Shown here piece after piece: positions 37,658 through 46,525 of a stretch of 55,006 nucleotides of DNA. The DNA comes from Avibacterium volantium_A. GTDB lineage: Bacteria; Pseudomonadota; Gammaproteobacteria; Enterobacterales; Pasteurellaceae. The DNA is taken from contig NZ_JBMMGT010000015.1 in the NCBI RefSeq assembly GCF_049366555.1, forward strand, positions 1-55,006. The letters are read 5' to 3'. A program made the translations under genes and the position numbers. Each line of letters begins with the position of its first letter. Positions within the stretch are counted from its first letter, which is position 1. The notes under the pieces are model-generated. The model made no database searches. It worked only from the letters and a program-made list of their open reading frames with translations, and was not told where the DNA came from.

Positions 37658-38320
37658 TTAGTTGAAGTAGGACTTTATTTGTGATGTGAAGTCACTAATG
37701 TTAGTTGAGGATGTTTTTCTAGTCTCCATAAAGTTTCCTAATTCTAATGGTGCAATGATTCCTTCTATTTTGTATCTATATTCTATATTATCGGAAGAGT
37801 CTTTTAATTCAATGTTAAATATGTTTGTGCCAGCATACTTTAATGAGTCAATAGTAACTGTTGTGCAGTTTCTATAAAATAAATTATATTTACTAATAAC
37901 CTTTCCATATTTTTTCCATATCTCTTTTTTGTTAGAGTTATTAGGTGTTTCATTACTATTATTCCACAAGTCCTCAAAGAAAGTTATGTTTTTATCTAAT
38001 GAGACATCATTGATTTTATATATTTTATAATTTTTTGCGTCTAACTCAGATCTTATGAAGCTTATAGCGCTATCATTTTTAAAATTCCCCAGAACTCCTT
38101 CTCCACTAATAGGGATTTTATCAACATCATCATATCTGCCGTAAGAATATACATAAATATTTTTTGCTTTATGTATACTAATAAATGTATGCCCAAATCC
38201 ATCTGTTTCAATCCAAACATAAACCCCATCAGGAATTCTTCTCGTGATTTGAACTTTAACAATACTCTTAGTCGGGTCTTGTGTAAATGTTCCGACGGTT
38301 GTCTTTTTCTCTTTTTCCAT
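37658..38320 (-). CDS. Candidate permuted papain-like effector of VgrG B
   Basis: 220 residues from ATG 38320, which shares a base with the vgrG B stop (TAATG). TTG 38335 is less likely. The His motif FGHTFISIH (His44) precedes the Cys motif FYRNCTTVTIDSL (Cys152), typical of permuted papain-like folds (NC-T/V pattern as in DUF4105/NlpC-P60-like proteins). Predicted to cut a peptidoglycan amide or lipid ester. Carried by VgrG B through its C-terminal extension. A membrane immunity candidate follows. Confidence 0.6.
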   Translation of the reverse strand: MEKEKKTTVGTFTQDPTKSIVKVQITRRIPDGVYVWIETDGFGHTFISIHKAKNIYVYSYGRYDDVDKIPISGEGVLGNFKNDSAISFIRSELDAKNYKIYKINDVSLDKNITFFEDLWNNSNETPNNSNKKEIWKKYGKVISKYNLFYRNCTTVTIDSLKYAGTNIFNIELKDSSDNIEYRYKIEGIIAPLELGNFMETRKTSSTNISDFTSQIKSYFN

Positions 38321-40470
38321 TATTTCCAACTCCAATGATGATTTTCTGCTTCATCAATATGTAACCGAATTTCAGCTTCAGCAAATTGTTCACTAAAATA
38401 GACAGGTGTCAATCCATTTTCATCCGTTATTCCTTTTTGTTCGCCTTCTGGTAATTTAATTGAAAAAGGGGTATTTTGGTAAGGTCTTCCTTCATCATCT
38501 AATAGATGGAACTGGAGCCTATAGAGCGGTTTTAATTCCCCTGTATTATCCGGCACTTGCAACTCCTTCTCCTGCATTCCAATATGCACGCCATCCAACC
38601 AAATCCCTTCTTCATTCATCAAAATCGTGTTTTTACCAAAGCGAAGGAGAATCTTTTCATTGTCCATCGTCAGGCTGGTTTGTTTGCCCACTTCAAGCTC
38701 AATGCGGTCGTGTGCCGCGTTGAAAATCTCTTTCGCTTGGATAGCTTTAAGTAAGCTGATGGTTTCAAGATTATTTCCCGTTAAGACGGTTTTGATGTCA
38801 TTACCGGTGGTGATTTGGGTGGTTCTGCCTTGGTCAATTTGAGTACGTTGGCTACCGTTAACTGTTAAAGTGCGGTGGTTTTTGATGTGATTTTTTTGGT
38901 CATGCTCAACCAAGGTGGTCATATCCCGCTGGGCATGCATTTCAAATAATTCTCGGTTCGCGGCATCCTCAAAGAGAATGCTGTTGTAACCCTCTCCTTT
39001 GTAGGTTTTCGATTTAATGTGCATTTGAGTATAGGTGGCAGGCAGATTACCCGGAGGGATTTGTAGCTCATTATACACGCGTCCAATAATCAGCGGTTGG
39101 TCAGGGTCGCCTTCTAAAAAACTCACCACCACTTCTTGCCCAACACGCGGAATGGCGAGCATTCCCCAGTTTTGCCCCGCCCAAGGTTGGGCAATACGTA
39201 CCCAGCAAGAACTTCTGGAATCGTTGAATTCCCCTTTATCCCAATGAAATTTCACTTTCACTCGGCCTTGGTAATCCGTGAAGATTTCTTCCCCTTTGGG
39301 GCCCGTGACTACCGCAGTTTGTGTGCCACAGATTTGTGGTTTTTGAGGGAAATTACTACGGAAAGTTTTCTCCGGAGAAAGACATTCAAAACGATTAGTG
39401 ATAAAGGTGGTGTTTTCACGTTGGCTAAAATGGCTTTCCTCTTCTAAGGCTTGCGGTTGTTCGCCATGATGTTGAATGTAAGTTAATTGCCAAGGCTGAT
39501 TAAATTCCGAACGAGGATGGCGATGAATGTGTAAGAGTTGACCTATCCTTAAGGCAAAGTGATTGCTTTCTCCCTCGCCCGTATGGGCATCACGGCGTAA
39601 ACTGTCGAGACGATATTGGGCAAAGCGTTCGCCACTGTCATTTTTATAGCGGCCAGGGTAGTCGTAGTAAGGGTAGTCTCCTTGGAATTGAATCTCTTCT
39701 TGTGTGGCTTGTAAGCCATATTCCGCATTCCAGTTCGGTTTTTTGAAGGTGTAATCTTTTAACAACACTTCAGAAGGACGAATTTGTTCGGTCCATTGGA
39801 AGGTACGGAGATGAGGGGCTTGGCGTAATACGGTAGGATTGGCATTATAGTCAAGGGAGAGGGTATCTTCCTTGGATAAACGATGGGCATCATCGTAAAT
39901 AAAGAGCCGGTCAATTTGATTATGTTCATCTTCCGTACAAAAGAAAAACAAGCCTTCTTCACCGATAATCCGTTGGAAAAATTCATAATCGGTTTCGCGG
40001 TATTGCACACAATATTCCCGTCTTGTGCGGTAGGCGATATCAATGGTGTGAAAAAGCACATCGGAATCGCTTAGCAGGGTTTTTAAGATAGCTTCAATAC
40101 TGGTATGCTGGAAAATGCGAGAGCGTCTTTTTTGGGTTAATCGCCAGAGATGCGGGGAGAGGGTAAAGTGATAAAAGGTATAGCGTTCACCGGTTTTACC
40201 GAGTTTGATTTGTGTGACGATACCGGAGATATTACGTTGTCGCTCACCATCTTGCCAGATGGAAAGGGTTGCGGCGCAGTCGAGTAGTGAACCAAATGGA
40301 AGCTGGTTATGTTGTGTTGCCGCGACAATGGAGAGTTTAAAGAGGGAATTATAGCCTTCTTCGAAATCGAATTTGACAACACGGAAGGTGTCAGGCGGCA
40401 GTTGTGCCACTTCGAGGGTTAAGTGGAGGCCTTTGGAAACAGAAAAATCGGGGAATTTTAGTGTGTTCAT
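38320..40470 (-). CDS. vgrG: VgrG spike protein B
   Basis: A 716-residue VgrG/TssI. The gp27-like base spans about 1-380, the gp5-like OB-fold follows (about 395-470; GPKGEEIFTDYQGRVKVKFH), then a beta-helix spike to about 630. The end is a tail with a small beta-sandwich pattern (LYRLQFHLLDDEGRPYQNTP, KGITDENGLTPV). More than 95% of the first 640 residues match VgrG A; the tails differ. Orphan tip 32047-32452 shares this tail. A Hin-type uptake signal lies at 38868-38876 in the coding sequence. Confidence 0.95.
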   Translation of the reverse strand: MNTLKFPDFSVSKGLHLTLEVAQLPPDTFRVVKFDFEEGYNSLFKLSIVAATQHNQLPFGSLLDCAATLSIWQDGERQRNISGIVTQIKLGKTGERYTFYHFTLSPHLWRLTQKRRSRIFQHTSIEAILKTLLSDSDVLFHTIDIAYRTRREYCVQYRETDYEFFQRIIGEEGLFFFCTEDEHNQIDRLFIYDDAHRLSKEDTLSLDYNANPTVLRQAPHLRTFQWTEQIRPSEVLLKDYTFKKPNWNAEYGLQATQEEIQFQGDYPYYDYPGRYKNDSGERFAQYRLDSLRRDAHTGEGESNHFALRIGQLLHIHRHPRSEFNQPWQLTYIQHHGEQPQALEEESHFSQRENTTFITNRFECLSPEKTFRSNFPQKPQICGTQTAVVTGPKGEEIFTDYQGRVKVKFHWDKGEFNDSRSSCWVRIAQPWAGQNWGMLAIPRVGQEVVVSFLEGDPDQPLIIGRVYNELQIPPGNLPATYTQMHIKSKTYKGEGYNSILFEDAANRELFEMHAQRDMTTLVEHDQKNHIKNHRTLTVNGSQRTQIDQGRTTQITTGNDIKTVLTGNNLETISLLKAIQAKEIFNAAHDRIELEVGKQTSLTMDNEKILLRFGKNTILMNEEGIWLDGVHIGMQEKELQVPDNTGELKPLYRLQFHLLDDEGRPYQNTPFSIKLPEGEQKGITDENGLTPVYFSEQFAEAEIRLHIDEAENHHWSWK

Positions 40471-40632
40471 TGTTTATCCCTTATTAAAATTTTTTATCTG
40501 GCGTGACATATACATACTGTATTTCCAAAACACAATAAGTTCGTAACCACTCTTCTATAAGACAGCGGTACATAATAGAAGCTTTGTCAGCCTATTTTTG
40601 TGGTGTGTAAATTTGTCATCCGTCTTTTAGTC

Positions 40633-41211
40633 TTATTTGCTATACTCATCTACTTCCTTACCAAAATAGGCGTCCCAATCAATTTTTATATCAATATTAT
40701 CTTCATCTTCATCTTCATCTGCAACATAAACCTCCTCTGTTTCTCCGTTCTCATTGGTAATTCCTTTTACGGTTTCTCCATCAAAATGCATAATATAGGG
40801 TATATTTCTATATGGCTCACTTTCTCCTAATAACCTAAAACGGTGAGGACTTTTGATTTTTTCAGGGATCTCTACTCTTTTTATTGCCTTTCTTCTTTTT
40901 ACTTCCTTAATAAAATGAGGGCCACAATCCGCCTTATACCAATAATTATCCTCATTCAATGCAGCACAATATTCAGATAATTCATTAAAATCCTCATCAG
41001 ATAGTCGGTCTAAGTTTCGTTCACCAACTGGGTCAATATAGAAGATTCTGTGCATATTTTTTTTCTTATAAAAAAAACCATAGCCCGGACCAAATTCACC
41101 ACTCACTTTAACAAATCCTATTTCACTATTAAAAAATATAACAACTCCAATCAATATAAGATTAGAAAGACATAATAAGATTGTTGTGCATTTATAAAAT
41201 TTTTTATTCAT
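40633..41211 (-). CDS. Membrane-anchored immunity candidate for amidase 2
   Basis: A 192-residue protein with one N-terminal membrane helix (about 8-28) and a periplasmic domain (MHRIFYIDPVGERNLDRLSD). The C-terminal part (YRNIPYIMHFDGETVKGITN...) resembles the tail of VgrG B. The end is acidic (DEDEDEDN). It overlaps the stop of amidase 2 by 8 bases. The paralogue at 41981-42559 has the same relation to amidase 1. Confidence 0.6.
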   Translation of the reverse strand: MNKKFYKCTTILLCLSNLILIGVVIFFNSEIGFVKVSGEFGPGYGFFYKKKNMHRIFYIDPVGERNLDRLSDEDFNELSEYCAALNEDNYWYKADCGPHFIKEVKRRKAIKRVEIPEKIKSPHRFRLLGESEPYRNIPYIMHFDGETVKGITNENGETEEVYVADEDEDEDNIDIKIDWDAYFGKEVDEYSK

Positions 41212-41946
41212 TAATTTTTCCTTTTTCTGGTGCGTCTAGTTGAAAATGCTGTCTTAAATAGGTAACAAATTGCATTCCTACATTTCCTGGACAAGTGCGG
41301 CGATCATTTGATAAAGCGAACTCTCGATGCCCTCCTAGTTGTTTAATACAGAACACTGATAGCAATGCCTCAATTAAAATAATACAAGCATATTTTTGAG
41401 ATTGAGGAATGCTAGAGGAGTAGAAAAAGTCTAGGTGGTCTATAAGATAGTCTTTTTTATCTTTTTTCTTCTCCCAATCAACTTCACCTCTTTCTGAATA
41501 ATCTCCAGTTAATAATATTCCTACTTTATGAAAATTGTTCTCATTAATATGGGAGCCTTGGAATCTAATATCTCTCCCCTCAGCTATTTGACCATCACAG
41601 GCAACAATGTAGTGATATCCTATATCATCGAACTTACCACTCATGTGTTCGTTTTGTATACTATGCGCTACTTCAAATACTGGTACACATTCTGTTCCAA
41701 ATGATGAATTTCCCTGATGATGGATAACAATATCCGTATAATTCCAATCATCCGATAATTCTTTCTTGGGTTTTCTAGCATTCCATTCTGAGCGTTCAAT
41801 AAATTTATTTGAAATTCCTAGTATGAGATTTTTTTCAATGTAATTGATAATAGCTTGCCTTGTTGCAGCTTTGTCATTAAGCTGAATGTTTTTAATCTCA
41901 CAGATATCTTTTTTAGTTTCACTTTAGTTGTTTTATTTTTATTCAT
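41204..41946 (-). pseudogene. PGRP-type amidase 2, frameshifted near its start
   Basis: A paralogue of amidase 1. ATG 41946 opens MNKNKTTK, then the frame breaks. One extra base at the short run 41923-41925 would join it to ...NIQLNDKAATRQAIINYIE and the complete amidase domain: IVIHHQGNSSFG, GYHYIVACDGQ, GGHREFALSNDRRTCPGN. Zn ligands (His, His, Cys) are all kept. As it stands only an internal ATG at 41644 can start, which leaves out the first Zn-binding His, so activity is doubtful. Confidence 0.7.
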
Positions 41947-41980
41947 TTTTCAATAACCTTATTAGCGTGTAGTATATTTT

Positions 41981-42559
41981 TTATTGTTTTTTCTCTGCTT
42001 CCAAAGGAATATTTTCTGGCTTTTTATTATCTTGGGTTTTCATCTGTTTTTTATAAGCTTCCCAATCAATTTCTATATGTACATCATTTTTATCGCTAAC
42101 GTAAACGGTTTCTGTCTCTCCTTTATCATTTGTTATACCCTCTATAGTTTTTTTATCATATTGCATAATATAAGGACTATTTCTATATATTTCACCGTTA
42201 TATGTTAAAATAAAAGAATGAGGACGTAGAGAGGCTCTTCTTTTTACTTCCTTAGTAAAATAAGAATCACAAGAAGTTTTATAGAGACGACCATCTTCTT
42301 TTGCCGCTGCACAAAATTCTGATAGCTCATTAAATGCTTCATCTGAAAGCTGATCTAAATCTCGTTCTCCAACAGGTTCAATATAAAAGATTCTGTGCAT
42401 ATCTTTTTTCTTATAAAAAAAATCATACCCTGTACCAAATTCTGTTGTTACTCTGACAAGTCCTATTTCATTATGAAAAAAGAAAATAATCCCTATTAAT
42501 ATAATATTGATAATGCATAATAATGTTACAAGATGTTTATAAAAATTTTTTTTACTCAT
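41981..42559 (-). CDS. Membrane-anchored immunity candidate for amidase 1
   Basis: A 192-residue protein with an N-terminal membrane helix (about 9-29) and a periplasmic domain related to 40633-41211. Residues about 128-165 (YRNSPYIMQYDKKTIEGITN) align by eye with the tail of VgrG B. Its ATG lies 8 bases inside the amidase 1 gene. Being anchored with the domain outside places it where peptidoglycan amidases act. Confidence 0.6.
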   Translation of the reverse strand: MSKKNFYKHLVTLLCIINIILIGIIFFFHNEIGLVRVTTEFGTGYDFFYKKKDMHRIFYIEPVGERDLDQLSDEAFNELSEFCAAAKEDGRLYKTSCDSYFTKEVKRRASLRPHSFILTYNGEIYRNSPYIMQYDKKTIEGITNDKGETETVYVSDKNDVHIEIDWEAYKKQMKTQDNKKPENIPLEAEKKQ

Positions 42560-43304
42560 TGCGTTTTCCTTTTTCTGGTGCAGATAGTTGAAAATGTTGT
42601 CTTAAATAGGTAACAAATTGCATTCCTACATTTCCTGGACACGTTCGATGATCACCTGGTAAAGCAAATTCTCGATGTCCTCCTAGTTGTTTAATAAAGA
42701 ACACTGATAGCAATGCTTCAATTAAAGTGATACAAGCATATCCCTGAATCTCAGGGACACTGAGTGAATAGAATAGGTCTAAATTATCTATAAGATAATC
42801 TCTTATACTTCCTCTTTTATCCCAGCTAAGTTCTCCTATTTCGGAATAATCACCCAGTAATAATATTCCTATTTTATTGGAATTATTCTCATTTACATGA
42901 GAACCTTGAAATCTAATATCTCTTCCCTCTAAAATATTTCCTTCACAGCTTACAATATAGTGGTAACCGATATCATCGAAATTTTGAGATCCTTTCATTT
43001 CAGATTGTTGAATTTTCTGTGTTTCGTTGATTGGGTCTCCACAACAGAAACCGAAATTTGAATTTCCTTGATGGTGAATGACGATTGCATTATAGTTCCA
43101 GCCTTCGGTGAGTTTTTTCTTAGGCGGTTTAGCTTTCCAACCGGAGCGTTCAATAAATTGTGTTCCGAACCTTTCCTTTAGGTTATTATTCACTCTATTA
43201 ATAATAGTCTGCCTTGTTGCTGCTTTGTCATTCGTTTTTATAACATGCTCTTTAACTTCATATTCTTTTTCCAATCCTATCGTTGTAGTTATTTGTTGAT
43301 TCAT
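42552..43304 (-). CDS. T6SS effector, PGRP-type N-acetylmuramoyl-L-alanine amidase 1
   Basis: A 250-residue Amidase_2/PGRP-fold enzyme, predicted to cut between muramic acid and L-alanine in the peptidoglycan of target cells. Putative Zn ligands are a His of IVIHHQG (77/78), His210 (GGHREF) and Cys222 (TCPGN). Residues 1-60 form a basic N-terminal extension, probably for loading on VgrG A. The start overlaps the vgrG A stop (ATGA). No signal peptide, which fits injection by the T6SS. Confidence 0.8.
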   Translation of the reverse strand: MNQQITTTIGLEKEYEVKEHVIKTNDKAATRQTIINRVNNNLKERFGTQFIERSGWKAKPPKKKLTEGWNYNAIVIHHQGNSNFGFCCGDPINETQKIQQSEMKGSQNFDDIGYHYIVSCEGNILEGRDIRFQGSHVNENNSNKIGILLLGDYSEIGELSWDKRGSIRDYLIDNLDLFYSLSVPEIQGYACITLIEALLSVFFIKQLGGHREFALPGDHRTCPGNVGMQFVTYLRQHFQLSAPEKGKRNE

Positions 43305-45457
43305 TCTTCAATAACCTCATTAGCTTGTAAGAGTCTTTTTGGTGATTTAAACAGCACATGAATATTTACAGTTTCTTTTTGGTTGCTTTGAATATATAAA
43401 TAGCCATTTTGATCTGTTTCTTGTTTAATTCGTTTTCCTGATGAAAATTCAATTTCACAAGGTCGATGAGCTAAAATTTCTCCAGTAGCTTTATCTGTTA
43501 CGAGAACCTTCGCGATGTAATGAGATTCTTTTTTAGGCTCTCCAGTATTATCCGGCACTTGCAACTCCTTCTCCTGCATCCCAATATGCACACCATCCAA
43601 CCAAATGCCTTCTTCATTCATCAAAATCGTGTTTTTACCAAAGCGAAGGAGAATCTTTTCATTGTCCATCGTCAGGCTGGTTTGTTTGCCCACTTCAAGC
43701 TCAATACGGTCGTGTGCCGCGTTGAAAATCTCTTTCGCTTGGATAGCTTTAAGTAAGCTGATGGTTTCAAGATTGTTTCCCGCTAAGACGGTTTTGATGT
43801 CATTACCGGTGGTGATTTGGGTGGTTCTGCCTTGGTCAATTTGAGTACGTTGGCTACCGTTAACTGTTAAAGTGCGGTGGTTTTTGATGTGATTTTTTTG
43901 GTCATATTCAACCTGTGTGGTCATATCCCGCTGGGCATGCATTTCAAATAATTCTCGGTTCGCGGCATCCTCAAAGAGAATGCTGTTGTAACCTTCCCCT
44001 TTGTAGGTTTTTGATTTAATGTGCATTTGGGTATAGGTGGCAGGCAGATTACCCGGAGGAATTTGTAGCTCATTATACACGCGTCCAATAATCAGCGGTT
44101 GGTCAGGGTCACCTTCTAAAAAACTCACCACCACTTCTTGCCCAACACGCGGAATGGCGAGCATTCCCCAGTTTTGCCCCGCCCAAGGTTGAGCAACACG
44201 CACCCAGCAAGAACTTCTGGAATCGTTGAATTCCCCTTTATCCCAATGAAATTTCACTTTCACTCGGCCTTGGTAATCCGTGAAGATTTCTTCCCCTTTG
44301 GGGCCAGTGACTACCGCAGTTTGTGTGCCACAGATTTGTGGTTTTTGAGGGAAATTACTACGGAAAGTTTTCTCCGGAGAAAGACATTCAAAACGATTAG
44401 TGATAAAGGTAGTGTTTTCACGTTGACTAAAATGGCTTTCCTCTTCCAAAGCTTGCGGTTGTTCTCCATGATGTTGAATGTAAGTTAATTGCCAAGGCTG
44501 ATTGAAGTCAGCACGAGGATGGCGATGAATGTGTAAGAGTTGGCCTATTCTTAAAGCTGGGTGATTACTTTCTCCCTCGCCCGTATGGGCATCACGGCGT
44601 AAACTGTCGAGACGATATTGGGCAAAGCGTTCGCCACTGTCATTTTTATAGCGGCCAGGGTAGTCGTAGTAAGGATAGTCTCCTTGAAATTGAATCTCTT
44701 CTTGTGTGCCTTGTAAGCCATATTCCGCATTCCAGTTCGGTTTTTTGAAGGTGTAATCCTTTAACAACACTTCAGAAGGACGAATTTGCTCGGTCCATTG
44801 GAAGGTACGGAGATGAGGGGCTTGGCGTAATACGGTAGGATTGGCATTATAGTCAAGGGAGAGGGTATCTTCCTTGGATAAACGATGGGCATCATCGTAA
44901 ATAAAGAGCCGGTCAATTTGATTATGTTCATCTTCCGTACAAAAGAAAAACAAGCCTTCTTCACCGATAATCCGTTGGAAAAATTCATAATCGGTTTCGC
45001 GGTATTGCACACAATATTCCCGTCTTGTGCGGTAGGCGATATCAATGGTGTGAAAAAGCACATCGGAATCGCTTAGCAGGGTTTTTAAGATAGCTTCAAT
45101 ACTGGTATGTTGGAAAATGCGAGAGCGTCTTTTTTGGGTTAATCGCCAGAGATGAGGGGAGAGGGTAAAGTGATAAAAGGTATAGCGTTCACCGGTTTTA
45201 CCGAGTTTGATTTGTGTGACGATACCGGAGATATTACGTTGTCGCTCACCATCTTGCCAGATGGAAAGGGTTGCAGCGCAGTCGAGTAGTGAGCCAAATG
45301 GAAGCTGATTATGTTGTGTTGCTGCGACAATGGAGAGTTTAAAGAGGGAATTATAGCCTTCTTCGAAATCGAATTTGACAACACGGAAGGTCTCAGGCGG
45401 CAGTTGTGCTACTTCAAGGGTGAAGTGGAGGCCTTTAGAGGTGAATAAGTCGAACAT
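43301..45457 (-). CDS. vgrG: VgrG spike protein A
   Basis: A 718-residue VgrG/TssI with the same domains as VgrG B and near-identity over about 640 residues. After GMQEKELQVPDNTGEPK the tail changes to a different beta-rich extension (ATGEILAHRPCEIEFSSG, ETDQNGYLYIQSNQ), which should load the amidase encoded next. It follows tssG by 30 bases in the tssBCEFG direction, so it is the ancestral spike gene of the operon. The ribosome site AAGGAG precedes ATG 45457. It has a Hin-type uptake signal at 43870-43878. Confidence 0.95.
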   Translation of the reverse strand: MFDLFTSKGLHFTLEVAQLPPETFRVVKFDFEEGYNSLFKLSIVAATQHNQLPFGSLLDCAATLSIWQDGERQRNISGIVTQIKLGKTGERYTFYHFTLSPHLWRLTQKRRSRIFQHTSIEAILKTLLSDSDVLFHTIDIAYRTRREYCVQYRETDYEFFQRIIGEEGLFFFCTEDEHNQIDRLFIYDDAHRLSKEDTLSLDYNANPTVLRQAPHLRTFQWTEQIRPSEVLLKDYTFKKPNWNAEYGLQGTQEEIQFQGDYPYYDYPGRYKNDSGERFAQYRLDSLRRDAHTGEGESNHPALRIGQLLHIHRHPRADFNQPWQLTYIQHHGEQPQALEEESHFSQRENTTFITNRFECLSPEKTFRSNFPQKPQICGTQTAVVTGPKGEEIFTDYQGRVKVKFHWDKGEFNDSRSSCWVRVAQPWAGQNWGMLAIPRVGQEVVVSFLEGDPDQPLIIGRVYNELQIPPGNLPATYTQMHIKSKTYKGEGYNSILFEDAANRELFEMHAQRDMTTQVEYDQKNHIKNHRTLTVNGSQRTQIDQGRTTQITTGNDIKTVLAGNNLETISLLKAIQAKEIFNAAHDRIELEVGKQTSLTMDNEKILLRFGKNTILMNEEGIWLDGVHIGMQEKELQVPDNTGEPKKESHYIAKVLVTDKATGEILAHRPCEIEFSSGKRIKQETDQNGYLYIQSNQKETVNIHVLFKSPKRLLQANEVIEE

Positions 45458-45487
45458 AATTTCTCCTTGTTAAATTCGTATTAATTT

Positions 45488-46525
45488 TTACTCTCTAATT
45501 GTCAATAACACATCGGGTTCTTGCACTGGATGACCTATAAAACTTGTCCAGCCAAGTAAACTATCTTGCTCGGTTCCTAAAACCATACCTGATACTTGCT
45601 CTTTTGCTAATCCTAATCTCAAATCCCAGGCAAATTGATCTTTTAATATAAAAGAGACAAAGGTAACGAGGGGGAGATAATTTTCTCCATTTGGTAAAAA
45701 TGACAAAAATTCTTGCCGAGAAAGGTTGTTGAGCTGTAATTCAAATTTGCTTCCTCTGTTTGGCTTTCTGCTACCTAAGGTGAAATTTTCACCTAAACAA
45801 GAACGGCCTTTTGGTGGTTTTCCCGCTTCTTTTTTCATTAATCCTAATCGGTTTTGTTCATCTTCGATGATTTCAACATAACGAAAACACCAACTTTCTA
45901 GTGAGACGAACTCTAAATCAAAACAATGGGAAACTAAGTTACAAATGATTTCAGGGGAGCGAGCAGGACTAGATAAAATACCAGCATAAGCTAACATTTT
46001 GGAATGATTGACAGAGAGTTTGTTTCTGATACTTTTATAGCCAAGTCCAGCTAAGGCAAACATTCTGTTAGAATATTCGTCAGTTCCATTTGTTTGGTAA
46101 TTTATGTAGTAGCGATATTTTCGCCAAATCTGATGTAGTAATAACGATAGTCTATGGTTGAATAAGTCCATAAAATCAACTAATTTTGTCTCTTTATGAA
46201 GATATTCAGTGGCTAGACTATCTAGGTAATAGCCAGGTAGGGGCGATTGGCTACCATGCAAACCTAAAAAAGAAACTTGAAGTTCAAATGTTCCATCCGG
46301 TAATTCTTTTAAGTTAGCGATGTCTCTAATTGGGAAGCCTAATCCGGCTAGTGATGTTAGGCGAATAATTTCATCTTTAGGTAATAAACTTAAGCTTTCA
46401 CTTGGGTCAACCCCTTTGATTTTACATAATAGCTCCATTAGCCGATAGAAATTGTATCGGCTAATGTCTAGTTTTTGGGAGGCGGTGTTTACATCAATTG
46501 ATGCTGTCCGATTTGAATAGGCCAT
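45488..46525 (-). CDS. tssG: T6SS baseplate protein TssG
   Basis: A 345-residue TssG (ImpH/VasB), a baseplate wedge partner of TssF and TssK. Typical features include the N-terminal helix region (YNFYRLMELL) and GSQSPLPGYYL at about 90-100. It overlaps the tssF 3' end by 37 bases, indicating coupled translation. Confidence 0.93.
   Translation of the reverse strand: MAYSNRTASIDVNTASQKLDISRYNFYRLMELLCKIKGVDPSESLSLLPKDEIIRLTSLAGLGFPIRDIANLKELPDGTFELQVSFLGLHGSQSPLPGYYLDSLATEYLHKETKLVDFMDLFNHRLSLLLHQIWRKYRYYINYQTNGTDEYSNRMFALAGLGYKSIRNKLSVNHSKMLAYAGILSSPARSPEIICNLVSHCFDLEFVSLESWCFRYVEIIEDEQNRLGLMKKEAGKPPKGRSCLGENFTLGSRKPNRGSKFELQLNNLSRQEFLSFLPNGENYLPLVTFVSFILKDQFAWDLRLGLAKEQVSGMVLGTEQDSLLGWTSFIGHPVQEPDVLLTIRE

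Noticed and set aside
39035..39447. Plus-strand open frames inside both vgrG genes
   Set aside because: They occur at the same places in both copies because the vgrG sequences are near-identical; composition is that of antisense frames.
41204..41644. Naturally short amidase starting at 41644
   Set aside because: The homologous frame continues upstream through the first Zn-binding His and about 90 more codons; only the extreme N-terminus is out of frame.
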